A DNA stretch of 64,000 nt from Veillonella tobetsuensis (GTDB taxonomy: Bacteria; Bacillota; Negativicutes; Veillonellales; Veillonellaceae): the NCBI RefSeq assembly GCF_001078375.1, contig NZ_BBXI01000016.1:1-64000 (forward strand), given 5' to 3'. A model generated the notes under the pieces. The model worked only from the letters and a program-made list of their open reading frames with translations, did no database searches and was not told where the DNA came from. The stretch's first letter is position 1. Every line of letters begins with the position of its first letter. Positions 28,526 through 37,954 of the stretch are shown here, piece after piece. The translations under genes and the position numbers were made by a program.

Positions 28526-29092
28526 CTAGGCCGTTCTTGCGACCAATGAACTAAATGTTTTTCCCAACATCAATTGAGTTTGACAAAATTTACGACATGC
28601 TTTGTAACATAAGAAAGAGCGTTGTGCATCTACTACATCGTGGTAAACCTTCCATTCGCCGCACATGGAATAACCATTGCCACGACGAGAAATGAAAGAT
28701 TTCACATCTTTTAGCGGATATCCAAGGAACACACCGATTTCATGAGGGAAATCAATGCTTGCTTCCATACGGTATCGCAAATGCTCGAGCATTTCCATAA
28801 TACTCATCGTATCTTGATAACCGTAAGCTTTCAAAAATTTCATTACCGCAGGTTGCCGTACATAGTCTCGTAATTGTGTCTCACGGAACACCAATAATAG
28901 TCTACGCGCCTTACAGCGACATAATTCAAAGAAGAATAAACCTTTTTCATTAAACTCTTTATTATATTCAGTCAAAACGAATTGGATTTGTTCATTCATG
29001 TCCCGTGGAATAGAAACCAAATTCGAGATCTTAATACCTCGAATTGCCGGTGCACAATGAAATCCAATGATATTGTCAATTGAATCCATCAT
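28526..29092 (-). CDS. DUF3793 family protein
   Basis: About 188 residues starting MMDSIDNIIGFHCAPAI. The family hallmark HCAP near the start, a Cys-rich patch (ELCRCKARRLLL), FPHEIGVFLGYP near 140 and a C-terminal YKACRKFC are seen. Function unknown; the association with flavodoxin suggests a redox or metal-handling role. A longer reading from a GTG at 29161 is open, but the likely -10 box ends one base before that GTG, so transcription would start inside it; AGGT seven bases before the ATG at 29092 supports the shorter form. Confidence 0.75.
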   Translation of the reverse strand: MMDSIDNIIGFHCAPAIRGIKISNLVSIPRDMNEQIQFVLTEYNKEFNEKGLFFFELCRCKARRLLLVFRETQLRDYVRQPAVMKFLKAYGYQDTMSIMEMLEHLRYRMEASIDFPHEIGVFLGYPLKDVKSFISRRGNGYSMCGEWKVYHDVVDAQRSFLCYKACRKFCQTQLMLGKTFSSLVARTA

Positions 29093-29161
29093 AGTCGTAC
29101 CTGCCTGTTGCATATCTACACAGAAATCTCTCAAGTTATTGAGATTAATTCCTATATACAC

Positions 29162-29190
29162 ATAGTACTCTTGATGAGAAATATTGTCAA
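29162..29190 (-). promoter_or_regulatory. Promoter of the DUF3793-flavodoxin unit
   Basis: Perfect -35 TTGACA (29185-29190), 17-base spacer, -10 TACTAT (29162-29167). It fixes the start of the DUF3793 gene downstream of about 29155. Confidence 0.7.
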
Positions 29191-29222
29191 GATAATTGAT
29201 AATTTATTTCAATAATTATTTG

Positions 29223-29849
29223 TTATTTGATGCTAAGTAAATGGCTAACACGAGGGAATACCTTGGCATCACTTTCTTCATCAATAGCGATAAAGCGTGC
29301 ATTCAATCCGGTGTTTTTAGTTTCAGTAACAGCAACATGAAGAATCTCATTATAAGAATTATTATTATCTTTACTTGTATATTTCAATACACCTACATAT
29401 ACCTTATTATGTTTAGTTAGTGGTGTCACCACCTGGTATTGGCCTAATTCTGTAGCCTTACCACTATTGATAGAAGCAACAAAATTACCTACATCGCTAG
29501 CATCTGTACTCACATGTTTGATACTGACAAGATTATGGTTTTCACTCACCATAGTGTTGGAGAAAACAGCATAATTCATTTCATTATTATTTTTAATATT
29601 AAGTGTATATACATCTGCGCGGCTAATACCAGCTTGCATAAGAGCCGTTTTTACATCTGTTTTACCAGCACCTGCAAATAATGCTTTGGGAGCATTATCA
29701 TAGATGGTAACGCCGTCATTTAATTTCACGCCATTATAAGTGCCATATGTGGCAGCATATTTACTAGCATTAATATTAGCGGCCTCAACAATTACGGACG
29801 TGCTCATCGCTACAACACCAGCGAGAGCTAAAGCTATCATTGATTTCAT
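29223..29849 (-). CDS. Secreted protein of unknown function
   Basis: 208 residues. Residues 1-23 form a signal peptide (Lys near the start, hydrophobic core, VEAA cleavage region). The mature part is soluble, without Cys, with many short beta-type stretches (TYGTYNGVKLNDGVTIYDN). No known domain was recognised. AGGAG precedes the ATG at a normal distance. It follows glnS after a strong terminator and has no terminator of its own before the DUF3793 promoter. Confidence 0.7.
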   Translation of the reverse strand: MKSMIALALAGVVAMSTSVIVEAANINASKYAATYGTYNGVKLNDGVTIYDNAPKALFAGAGKTDVKTALMQAGISRADVYTLNIKNNNEMNYAVFSNTMVSENHNLVSIKHVSTDASDVGNFVASINSGKATELGQYQVVTPLTKHNKVYVGVLKYTSKDNNNSYNEILHVAVTETKNTGLNARFIAIDEESDAKVFPRVSHLLSIK

Positions 29850-29860
29850 ACGATTCTCCT

Positions 29861-29889
29861 AAATAAAACCGCCCCTTATAGGGGCGGTA
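29861..29889 (-). terminator. Terminator of glnS
   Basis: Eight-bp GC-rich stem (accgcccc/ggggcggt), followed on the minus strand by TTTTATTT. Confidence 0.88.
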
Positions 29890-29899
29890 TACATCACAA

Positions 29900-31588
29900 C
29901 TATTTCTTTTGTTGTTTTGCCCATGTATCACGTAAACCTACGATACGGTTTACCACAATATGATCGGCAGTACTATCTTTATCAGTCACAAAATAACCTT
30001 GGCGCAAGAATTGGAATCTATCACCAGCTACTGTATTAGCAATGCTCGCTTCACCTTTACTATGCATTACTTGTAAAGATTCATGATTAAAGTCACCTAA
30101 GAAGTCTTTACCATCGGATTCTTCTTTAAGTAAATAATCATATAAACGAGTTTCGATGTCTACAGCTGTAGATGCTTCTACCCAGTGCAAAGTACCTTTT
30201 ACCTTACGAGTGCAACCGCTACCGCTCTTAGTTTCGGGATCATATGTACAGTGAATTTCTGTAATATTACCAGCTTCGTCTTTAATAACATCAGTACATG
30301 TAATGAAGTAAGCACCTTTTAGACGGACCTCTTTACCAGGAGCCAAACGGAAGAATTTCTTAACCGGTTCTTCCATAAAGTCGGCGCGCTCAATATAAAT
30401 TTCGCGACCAAACATAACTTCACGGTTACCCAACTCTTCATTTTCTGGATTATTTTCAACCACACAAGGTTCTGTTTGACCTTCTGGATAATTATCGATA
30501 ATAACCTTAACAGGATCGATGACAACCATTGGACGTGGAGCTTTTAATTTCAAATCTTCACGAATACAGAATTCAAGCAATGCAATATCAACGGTGCTAT
30601 CCGCCTTAGCTACACCAATGCGGTCGCAGAAATCACGGATGGCTTCTGGTGTATAGCCACGACGACGCAAGCCAGAAATGGTAGGCATACGAGGATCATC
30701 CCAACCGGATACGAGGCCAGCCTCTACAAGAGCACGTAATTTGCGTTTAGACATAACCATTTTTGTTACATTTAAACGAGCGAACTCGATTTGGCGAGGT
30801 TTTTCAGTGTCTTCCCAATCCTCTAATACCCAGTCATATAACGGACGGTGTACTTCAAACTCTAATGTACAAATAGAGTGCGTGATACGCTCAATAGCAT
30901 CCTCAATGGGATGAGCAAAATCGTACATAGGATAGATTTTCCACTCACTACCTGTATTATGGTGTTCTGCATTTACAATACGGTAAAGAACTGGATCACG
31001 CATAACAATATTAGGATGCGCCATATCGATTTTAGCGCGCAACACCTTTTCCCCATCGCCGTATTTACCAGCTTTCATGTCTTCAAAAAGAGCTAAGTTT
31101 TCTTCTACAGAGCGATCGCGATATGGGCTATTCGTACCAGGTGTAGAGAAATCGCCACGCGTTTGACGGATTTCTTCTGCTGTTTGATCATCTACATAAG
31201 CCTTACCCAAAGTGATAAGCTTTTTGGCATAATCATACATTTTGCCAAAGTAATCAGATGCATAGCGTACGTCGCCATCCCAATGGAATCCCAGCCATTC
31301 CACGTCTTCTTTAATGGAATTTACATATTCCACATCTTCCTTTTCAGGATTTGTGTCATCAAAACGTAAATTTGTTAAACCCTTATATTCTTCACCTAAG
31401 CCAAAATTAAGGCAAATAGACTTAGCGTGACCAATGTGTAAATAACCATTTGGTTCTGGTGGGAATCGCGTATGTACACGGCCACCGTATACGCCTTCTT
31501 CATTATCTTTATTTATTTCAGCTTCGATAAAGTTAACAGATACAACTTCTTCAGGAGCTACATTTTGTTCAATGTCTTTATGTTCCAA
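29900..31588 (-). CDS. glnS: Glutamine--tRNA ligase
   Basis: About 562 residues, class Ib synthetase. [16 protein letters not shown] (HIGH) near the start, VMSKRKL in place of KMSKS and a two-barrel anticodon-binding C-terminus are seen. The closing AxxDxxAxHIVVNRI region is typical of GlnRS rather than GluRS. Start choice: GGAGG stands eight bases before a TTG at 31588; an ATG at 31603 contains that GGAGG and a GTG at 31648 lies upstream of the probable -10 box. Presence of GlnRS means tRNA-Gln can be charged directly. Confidence 0.9.
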   Translation of the reverse strand: MEHKDIEQNVAPEEVVSVNFIEAEINKDNEEGVYGGRVHTRFPPEPNGYLHIGHAKSICLNFGLGEEYKGLTNLRFDDTNPEKEDVEYVNSIKEDVEWLGFHWDGDVRYASDYFGKMYDYAKKLITLGKAYVDDQTAEEIRQTRGDFSTPGTNSPYRDRSVEENLALFEDMKAGKYGDGEKVLRAKIDMAHPNIVMRDPVLYRIVNAEHHNTGSEWKIYPMYDFAHPIEDAIERITHSICTLEFEVHRPLYDWVLEDWEDTEKPRQIEFARLNVTKMVMSKRKLRALVEAGLVSGWDDPRMPTISGLRRRGYTPEAIRDFCDRIGVAKADSTVDIALLEFCIREDLKLKAPRPMVVIDPVKVIIDNYPEGQTEPCVVENNPENEELGNREVMFGREIYIERADFMEEPVKKFFRLAPGKEVRLKGAYFITCTDVIKDEAGNITEIHCTYDPETKSGSGCTRKVKGTLHWVEASTAVDIETRLYDYLLKEESDGKDFLGDFNHESLQVMHSKGEASIANTVAGDRFQFLRQGYFVTDKDSTADHIVVNRIVGLRDTWAKQQKK

Positions 31589-31619
31589 CGTTACAACCTC
31601 CATGTGATAATATTCTTTT

Positions 31620-31628
31620 ATTTTACCA
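31620..31628 (-). promoter_or_regulatory. Extended -10 promoter element for glnS
   Basis: TGGTAAAAT on the minus strand (TG-N-TAAAAT), about 30 bases before the TTG start. No clear -35 was seen. Confidence 0.4.
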
Positions 31629-31671
31629 TATTTTACATAGGACCGCACATTTTTTAAGGTCTTATCAAAGT

Positions 31672-32727
31672 TTAGTCGAAATCAGTTACATCAACACCTG
31701 CTTTTTTAAGTTCTGCCAAAGCGGATTCCACATCCATTTCAGGCTTTTTATAATTGATTTGTTCATTAACACATGTTGTTAGAGGTTTCTTATTAACACC
31801 AGCAATGAGATTATTCGCTGTTAACATAGACATATCATAACGTGTACGGTCTGTATAAGACCCAATATGCGGTACAATTAAACAATTATCAATTTCCAAC
31901 AATGGATGATCTGTAGGCAATGGTTCTGGATCGGTTACATCAAGAGCGGCATAATCAATTTCACCATTTTTAAGTGCATCAATAAGAGCATCTGTATCAA
32001 CTATGGCACCACGACCCACATTGACAAATAATGCGGTCTTTTTCATTTTTTTGAAGAACTCTGCATCACACATATGATACGTTTCATCTGTTAATGGCGC
32101 CATAATACATACAACATCACTGGTAGCGAGCAGTTCATCTAATTCCATATACGTCGTTCTATACAATTGATCATCATTGCGTTGATGACGATTATGATAG
32201 ACAACAGTCATGCCAAAGGCACGCGCACGACGAGAAATGGAAACACCTATAGCGCCCATACCAATAATGCCAAGCGTACGGCGGCTTAAATCAAAGCCCT
32301 TAATATTCGACGGACGTTCAGCCCAACGACCATTTTTTACAAAGGCTGCATTTTCTATGATACGACGACTAGCCGCTGCAATGAGGGTGAAAGCCAATTC
32401 TGCCACAGTTTCGTTTAGCACCCCTGGCGTATTACCATAAGGGATACCAGCGGCCGTAAGGTCATCAATTTTTACATTATCATAACCTACAGACGCTTGT
32501 GCAATTACCTTTAAATTGGGAGCATCTTTCACAAGATCAGCATCAACTGATATGGAATTAATAGACCACAAGCCATCGGCTTCACGCAACCATTCTTTTA
32601 AAACCTCTCTAGGCATTTTAGTTTTTTCTGTCCATTGACGTACATCAACGTGTTCTTGTAAATAAGCGATTACATCGCGACGAACCAAGCCCGGTACTAC
32701 CACTAAAGGTTTACGTTCCATAATCAT
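31672..32727 (-). CDS. D-isomer-specific 2-hydroxyacid dehydrogenase
   Basis: 351 residues. Rossmann NAD(P) motif GIIGMGAIG near 164 and the catalytic set Arg (NVGRGAIVD), Glu (DPEPLP) and His (PHIGSYT) are complete. Closest in type to glyoxylate/hydroxypyruvate reductases and D-3-phosphoglycerate dehydrogenase-like proteins without the ACT domain. A 25-residue tail after the fold is extra. D-lactate oxidation is not implied: these enzymes usually reduce 2-oxoacids. Substrate unknown. Confidence 0.85.
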   Translation of the reverse strand: MIMERKPLVVVPGLVRRDVIAYLQEHVDVRQWTEKTKMPREVLKEWLREADGLWSINSISVDADLVKDAPNLKVIAQASVGYDNVKIDDLTAAGIPYGNTPGVLNETVAELAFTLIAAASRRIIENAAFVKNGRWAERPSNIKGFDLSRRTLGIIGMGAIGVSISRRARAFGMTVVYHNRHQRNDDQLYRTTYMELDELLATSDVVCIMAPLTDETYHMCDAEFFKKMKKTALFVNVGRGAIVDTDALIDALKNGEIDYAALDVTDPEPLPTDHPLLEIDNCLIVPHIGSYTDRTRYDMSMLTANNLIAGVNKKPLTTCVNEQINYKKPEMDVESALAELKKAGVDVTDFD

Positions 32728-32847
32728 TCCATCCCTTCTATCAAATATATTCCTAATGCTTTAATAGCACACATATGTTAACGAAAAATTTATGTATCTA
32801 TATTGTATCCTATAATCAGAATTTTACCAAAAATTAGACCCAAAAGA

Positions 32848-32888
32848 CAAAAAAGAGCTCCAAAGCAATATGCCTTTAGAGCTCTTTC
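32848..32888 (-). terminator. Terminator of mscL
   Basis: Stem of about 12 bp (aaagagctccaaag arm with ctttagagctcttt), followed on the minus strand by TTTTTTGTC. Confidence 0.85.
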
Positions 32889-32899
32889 ATAGTATGTGA

Positions 32900-33367
32900 T
32901 TATTTCAAATCAGAAGTACAGTTTGGACATTTAACTGCATCAATATTAATGTCTGTTTTACAGAATGGACATTCTTTTGTAGTCGCTGGTGCTTCTTCAG
33001 CTTCTTTTTTAGCACTTTGCATCAACTTCGTCAACGCACGAATCATCAAGAATACAACAAATGCTAAGATTAAGAATTGAATTAGATCAGTAATGAAAGT
33101 ACCGTAAGGCAATACAGCACCGGCAGCGCGAGCTGTTGCAATATCAGCACCATTTACAAATGCCTCTTTAGATGCTTCACTTAATGGAATGTATAGATTG
33201 CTAAAATCAATACCACCAGTGAACACACTGATTAATGGCATGAACAAATTGCTAACTACAGAATTCACTAATGCCGTGAAAGCTGCACCAATAATCATAC
33301 CTACAGCGAGGTCCATCATGTTCCCTTTAAAAGCGAACTCTTTAAACTCTTTAATAAATTCCTTCAT
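32900..33367 (-). CDS. mscL: Large-conductance mechanosensitive channel with C-terminal zinc ribbon
   Basis: 155 residues. Two membrane helices of MscL (about 17-45 and 85-110) flank a periplasmic loop; the amphipathic N-terminus MKEFIKEFKEFAFKGN is canonical. After the usual C-terminal bundle comes an added zinc ribbon of about 25 residues: CPFC near 133 and CPNC near 148. Ordinary MscL ends before this. The channel opens on hypo-osmotic shock. A strong promoter is 50 bp upstream. Confidence 0.92.
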   Translation of the reverse strand: MKEFIKEFKEFAFKGNMMDLAVGMIIGAAFTALVNSVVSNLFMPLISVFTGGIDFSNLYIPLSEASKEAFVNGADIATARAAGAVLPYGTFITDLIQFLILAFVVFLMIRALTKLMQSAKKEAEEAPATTKECPFCKTDINIDAVKCPNCTSDLK

Positions 33368-33416
33368 GTTTAACTCCTACTCACACTTAAATCGTCCGGA
33401 AAAATTAACCTCATTA

Positions 33417-33445
33417 ATCATAAAAGAAAACTTCATCCATGTCAA
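33417..33445 (-). promoter_or_regulatory. Promoter of mscL
   Basis: Perfect -35 TTGACA (33440-33445), 17-base spacer, -10 TATGAT (33417-33422). Confidence 0.78.
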
Positions 33446-33486
33446 TATTTTTCGATATAGTTCATTGAAAGTTTTTGATATACTCG

Positions 33487-35181
33487 TCATCCTATTTTGA
33501 TAATAGAGGACTCAAGCGATAAAGCCTTGGCTCTTTCAATAACGGCAATAAATGCTGGTGGAATCATATGCTCAGGAATATAATGAGCAATTCTACGCCC
33601 TACAATGACACCTTTATTACTATAGAACCAGGAAAAATAATATAATAATAAAGTTTCTATATCCTTTGCTTTGATATTTTTTAAACACCGCTGTATAGCT
33701 TGACGATCATCGACACCTAATTTAGAAAAACCACGGCGAGCCATATCTTTTGTTACCATACCGCGACCTGTATCGATAATATCTTGGACAATCATATCCA
33801 AAACATTACGATGGTGATGGTGAATTAGATGAGATACTACATCCATTTCAAAACAGATTTCATTCGTGTAAAACACATTGGCATGCGTTTTGCTATGCTT
33901 ATCCATAACATCACGGTCATAGAGCGCAACTGTAGGAATGGAAAAGCTTTTAAATAGTTTATGGAGCTTGCTAATGGAGGATTCGCCACGGGCATTGATC
34001 AGACAAATGCCAAAATAATCGAAGTCGACATTTAATTTCTTTGCCATTCCTGCAAAGCTACCGTATTCGGTTTCCCCTTCCACTAAAATGATACAACGCG
34101 CATAAAGTGCTTCCTTAGCCTCTGGGAAATGCATAATCAAATGCTTTTCCACTTCGCGCGCAAATTTAAAGGTCACGCCACAAGCTGTACGAACTAGCCC
34201 CTCCTCATTACGATACATACGAATGATATGACGATAATCATCTACTAAAGCATCTGTACTATGCGTAACAACGAATAATTGCCCTAACAATCCATCAATT
34301 TGGAACAGCTGCTTAATCAGTGCTAAAAACTCAGGGTTTTCATTGGTTGCAATTTGGCGATAATAACTGAGCACAGCCCGTTGCAAATAAGGGCTCAAAT
34401 GAAGTTCAGGCTCATCAACGCTGATGAAGACTGGTAAATATCGACGTCCCTCACTATCATATACGAGCAATGATTCTAAGTTAGTAGAGGCACTATGCAC
34501 CTTCATATAAATTTGAGCTAAAATTTTCAGTGCCACCGCCATGATGAGGCGCACATTATCTATAGAGTACTTGCGAATCAAGGTAGCCTCTGTAGATGAT
34601 GTTAATAGCTCCACAAGGCGCTGAATATTAAGAACACATTCTGGATCCAGCCCTTTTTTCACATTAATAAGTCGATCTAGAACAACTGTCTCATCTCCGG
34701 TCAATCCGCTTTGTGGCAAATACGAAACAAGTTGCTTTCCTAATTCCATGTATACCGAAGTAGGAATGGAATATAATTCAGCCTCCGATGTATCTCGATG
34801 GCACATGTATAAAGCGTGTCGCAACATGGACAAAGGAACGGGGCTCAACTGTTCTCCATCGATTTTATAGAGTCGAGGATATACCTCTTGCACCACTTGC
34901 TCAAGGCGCAAATAAATAGCAGCCTCCGGTCCTATAATATCTTGAAAGGACGTAGTCAATTCGGAAAACGATAATTTACACTCAATACGAATTGGTTTAT
35001 TGACGTCCGCAAAATCACTTTCTTGAAAACCTCTGACGTTCATCATCTGTTCTAAAAGGTCTAGAAAATTAGATTTCCCTACTGCATTCTCGCCTACAAA
35101 ATAGTTGATATCATTGTGAAAGTGTAATTCTACATCCACGAGGTTCCGATAATTTTCAATTTGAATCCATTCCATAAACAT
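33487..35181 (-). CDS. OLD-family ATP-dependent nuclease (AAA ATPase plus TOPRIM)
   Basis: 564 residues. N-terminal ABC/SMC-like ATPase: GENAVGKSN (Walker A) near 32, Walker B VDEPELHLSP near 270, a TH-D loop (VVTHSTDALVDD) near 305. The C-terminal TOPRIM domain has ILVEGETEYG near 368 and ALYDRDVMDK near 418, where metal-binding Glu and Asp are intact. OLD proteins are DNA nucleases, some of them phage-defence or repair factors. No UvrD-like partner gene (as in Gabija) is adjacent. The start follows AGGAG by ten bases; an upstream in-frame extension overlaps the EamA terminator and is rejected. Confidence 0.8.
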   Translation of the reverse strand: MFMEWIQIENYRNLVDVELHFHNDINYFVGENAVGKSNFLDLLEQMMNVRGFQESDFADVNKPIRIECKLSFSELTTSFQDIIGPEAAIYLRLEQVVQEVYPRLYKIDGEQLSPVPLSMLRHALYMCHRDTSEAELYSIPTSVYMELGKQLVSYLPQSGLTGDETVVLDRLINVKKGLDPECVLNIQRLVELLTSSTEATLIRKYSIDNVRLIMAVALKILAQIYMKVHSASTNLESLLVYDSEGRRYLPVFISVDEPELHLSPYLQRAVLSYYRQIATNENPEFLALIKQLFQIDGLLGQLFVVTHSTDALVDDYRHIIRMYRNEEGLVRTACGVTFKFAREVEKHLIMHFPEAKEALYARCIILVEGETEYGSFAGMAKKLNVDFDYFGICLINARGESSISKLHKLFKSFSIPTVALYDRDVMDKHSKTHANVFYTNEICFEMDVVSHLIHHHHRNVLDMIVQDIIDTGRGMVTKDMARRGFSKLGVDDRQAIQRCLKNIKAKDIETLLLYYFSWFYSNKGVIVGRRIAHYIPEHMIPPAFIAVIERAKALSLESSIIKIG

Positions 35182-35204
35182 GTCTATCACACTCCTACAA
35201 TATA

Positions 35205-35254
35205 CAAAAAAGGTGCCACCATTCAACGATATCACTTATTGATGGTCACACCTT
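35205..35254 (-). terminator. Terminator of the EamA transporter gene
   Basis: Imperfect stem of about 15 bp (AGGTG...CACCT arms), followed on the minus strand by TTTTTTGTAT; it separates the EamA and OLD genes. Confidence 0.8.
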
Positions 35255-35292
35255 TGTATGCGCCAATACTACTATTATATAGTATACGACAT

Positions 35293-36180
35293 TTATTTTG
35301 TTTTTTCCTCTATTATCTTGCCACCTTTAAAGAGTCCTTGTTCCTCTTTAAGACGACTAAGCATAACGGAAGATATGAACATTACAATACCTGCGATTAC
35401 TGTAACGAGAGCTAAACTTTCACCAAAGAATAAGAATCCATAGAAGGAGCTAATAAATACGCCCACATATTGCAAGAACTGTGCCACAACTGCATTTGTT
35501 GTAACAAAGGCACCAGTCAAGAAGAATTGTGCCACTACAGAAATGCCACCTATAATAACGATAATAAACCAATCTGAGCCTTGAGGCATTACAAATTCAT
35601 CAGTGGCTACAAGTCCTGCAAACATACTAGTAATCATGAAATATGCCATGATTTCAAAGTTACTATGTTTTCCACGTTTACTAATGGTTCGTATAGTTGT
35701 ATAGGCCGCTGCAGCCAGTGCAGCGCCCAAGATAGCAACCAATGCATACCACGAGAAGGATTCATAGGTAAATGGGTTTACCATTATCATAACGGCAGCA
35801 AAAATCAGTGCAAGCCATTTTCCCGCACCTTTTGGCAACGACTCTTTTAAAAACAAAGCACTAAAAATAAAGACAAATATTCCTGTCATTTGAAATAAAA
35901 TCGTTGCATCAGATAACTTCAAATGTACTAAGGCAATGAAATTGCAGACCATACCAAAGCCGCCATATAGGCCCCGCATAACAAGCAAACCTCTATCTTC
36001 TTTAGAAAAATGAATCCCCTTCATATACATGATAATAAGTACTGCTACGGTTCCAAAAAGCCCCCGAGCAAAAGCAATTTCACCAGCCGGTATACTTGTC
36101 CCCAATAGCTTAACAAATACATTCATCGTACTGAATAAAAGCGCAGACAATAAAGCGTATATAAGGCCTTTTTTAGCCAT
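35293..36180 (-). CDS. EamA/DMT-superfamily metabolite exporter
   Basis: 295-residue inner-membrane protein with ten helices in two EamA repeats (about 8-140 and 150-285). Members move amino acids, nucleotides or other small metabolites; a substrate cannot be assigned. The start at 36180 follows GAGGAGGAG closely; the in-frame ATG fifteen codons upstream has no ribosome-binding site. It may share the stretch downstream of thrC, but no cotranscription is clear. Confidence 0.85.
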   Translation of the reverse strand: MAKKGLIYALLSALLFSTMNVFVKLLGTSIPAGEIAFARGLFGTVAVLIIMYMKGIHFSKEDRGLLVMRGLYGGFGMVCNFIALVHLKLSDATILFQMTGIFVFIFSALFLKESLPKGAGKWLALIFAAVMIMVNPFTYESFSWYALVAILGAALAAAAYTTIRTISKRGKHSNFEIMAYFMITSMFAGLVATDEFVMPQGSDWFIIVIIGGISVVAQFFLTGAFVTTNAVVAQFLQYVGVFISSFYGFLFFGESLALVTVIAGIVMFISSVMLSRLKEEQGLFKGGKIIEEKTK

Positions 36181-36287
36181 AACTCCTCCTCGAACTATTC
36201 CCCAAAAATAGTTCTCATCACTCAATCAAGCCACAATCTTTTATACAACCTTCAGTATAAATGTGTACAGATTATAGATATAGATAT

Positions 36288-36315
36288 ACCGCCCTTCCGA
36301 AGAAGAGCGGTATCG
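36288..36315 (-). terminator. Weak terminator after thrC
   Basis: Stem taccgc(c)ctt/aagagcggta with a short loop, directly after the thrC stop; followed by TATATCTATA rather than a clean T-run. Confidence 0.5.
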
Positions 36316-36317
36316 TA

Positions 36318-37817
36318 TTAGTTAGAGAATGTATCGACAAAATCCAAAATTTCTTGTTTCATATTTTCTTTATCGATAGCTTTTGTAAAGCGCAATGGCT
36401 TAGCTTGTAGCGCAGCCAATTGTTTAGGGAATCCTACACCTGTAACAGCAGAGATATTTTCTAAGCTTTCATAAGGAGTAGCCCCAATCTTGATATCAAG
36501 AGCTTCACAAATTGGTGTTGGGAATTTGAACGGATGAGCTGTAGATGCGATGATAGTATGACGAGCACCATCCTCTGGATGTGCTTCTAACTCTTTCATA
36601 TACGCGCCCATCGCAACAGCTGTATGAGGATCCATCAAATAGCCATAGGAGTTATATACTTGCTCAATAATAGCCTTTGTTTCGTCATCATTTACATAAG
36701 CACCACTGAAATTAGCTTGTACTCGTTTAAATTCGTCTTCATTAACAGACAATTTACCTGTGGATTTCAAATCCTTCATCCATTGAGCGGTCCTTTCACT
36801 ATTTTCACCAGAGATATAGTACAAGAAACGTTCAAAGTTAGAGGATTCTAAAATATCCATGGATGGAGAAATCGTCGTATAGAATGGGCGATTCATATCA
36901 TATGTACCCGTTTTAAAGAAATCCGTAAGTACATTATTTTGATTGGATGCACAGATTAATTTACCGATAGGAATCCCCATCTTTTTAGCATAATAAGCAG
37001 CCAAAATGTTACCAAAATTACCTGTTGGAACCACTACGTTAAACGCTTCATCCTCGTGAATAGCACCTTGTGCAACGAGTTCAGCATAGGCATTCACATA
37101 ATACACCACTTGAGGCGCCAAACGACCAATGTTGATGGAGTTCGCACTAGAGAACATAACACCTTTTTCGGCTACTTCTTTAGCTGTATTGGCATCGACG
37201 AATAAACGTTTTAAGAATTGTTGCGCATCATCGAAATTACCATGAATAGCAGTTACGTTAACATTAGCGCCTTCTTGTTTTTGCATTTGTTCTGCTTGCA
37301 TAGGGCTCACGCCATCGGTTGGATAGAAAACCTGAATATGTGTACCCGGTACATCTTTAAAACCTTCAAGAGCAGCCTTCCCTGTATCGCCAGATGTAGC
37401 AGTTAAAATAAGAACCTCTTTGGTTTCACCTTCCGCTTCCTTTGCTGCTACCAACAAATATGGGAATAGTGAAAGTGCCATATCTTTGAAGGCTTGTGTG
37501 CGACCGTGGAACAATTCCAATACGGATACCTTTTCAAGCAAAGAATGTAAAGGCGCAATATCGCGAGTACTAAAGTTAGCATCGCTGTACGCAGAATTAA
37601 TCATTTCCTTTAAATGGGCTTCAGAGAAGCAAGGGAATAATTTCGCCAATACAACAGCCGCCACCTCTTGATACGTTTTATCTTTGATGTCGTCATACTT
37701 TAAACAATTCGTTGGAAACAAGGCAGGTACATATAAACCGCCATCCTCTGCCAAACCATGTAATAACGCATATGTTTCATTTACGGCAACAGTGCCACGT
37801 GTACTTGTATAATTCAT
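36318..37817 (-). CDS. thrC: Threonine synthase
   Basis: 499-residue fold-type II PLP enzyme converting O-phosphohomoserine to threonine. PLP Lys in FHGRTQAFKDMAL near 111, phosphate-binding TSGDTGKAAL near 158, and the N-terminal YTSTRG. It is the longer yeast/E. coli-type enzyme. The ATG follows AGAGG by six bases; a TTG two codons upstream lies inside that spacing. Other threonine genes are not in the window. Confidence 0.94.
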   Translation of the reverse strand: MNYTSTRGTVAVNETYALLHGLAEDGGLYVPALFPTNCLKYDDIKDKTYQEVAAVVLAKLFPCFSEAHLKEMINSAYSDANFSTRDIAPLHSLLEKVSVLELFHGRTQAFKDMALSLFPYLLVAAKEAEGETKEVLILTATSGDTGKAALEGFKDVPGTHIQVFYPTDGVSPMQAEQMQKQEGANVNVTAIHGNFDDAQQFLKRLFVDANTAKEVAEKGVMFSSANSINIGRLAPQVVYYVNAYAELVAQGAIHEDEAFNVVVPTGNFGNILAAYYAKKMGIPIGKLICASNQNNVLTDFFKTGTYDMNRPFYTTISPSMDILESSNFERFLYYISGENSERTAQWMKDLKSTGKLSVNEDEFKRVQANFSGAYVNDDETKAIIEQVYNSYGYLMDPHTAVAMGAYMKELEAHPEDGARHTIIASTAHPFKFPTPICEALDIKIGATPYESLENISAVTGVGFPKQLAALQAKPLRFTKAIDKENMKQEILDFVDTFSN

Positions 37818-37863
37818 GGGCAACCTCTACAAACTAAATTCTATGGAATCATAATATTCTTTA

Positions 37864-37872
37864 ATTATAGCA
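37864..37872 (-). promoter_or_regulatory. Extended -10 promoter of thrC
   Basis: TGCTATAAT on the minus strand. Its upstream part overlaps the DyP peroxidase terminator stem, so the two units abut tightly. No convincing -35. Confidence 0.5.
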
Positions 37873-37900
37873 TAAAAGCACCCCAAACGGGGTGCTTTCT
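37872..37900 (-). terminator. Terminator of the DyP peroxidase gene
   Basis: Ten-bp perfect stem aaagcacccc/ggggtgcttt with loop AAAC, followed on minus by TTTTATG. Confidence 0.82.
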
Positions 37901-37954
37901 ATAGATTTTATTGCATATTATTTTATCAATAATTATATCGTAAAATTACAACGA

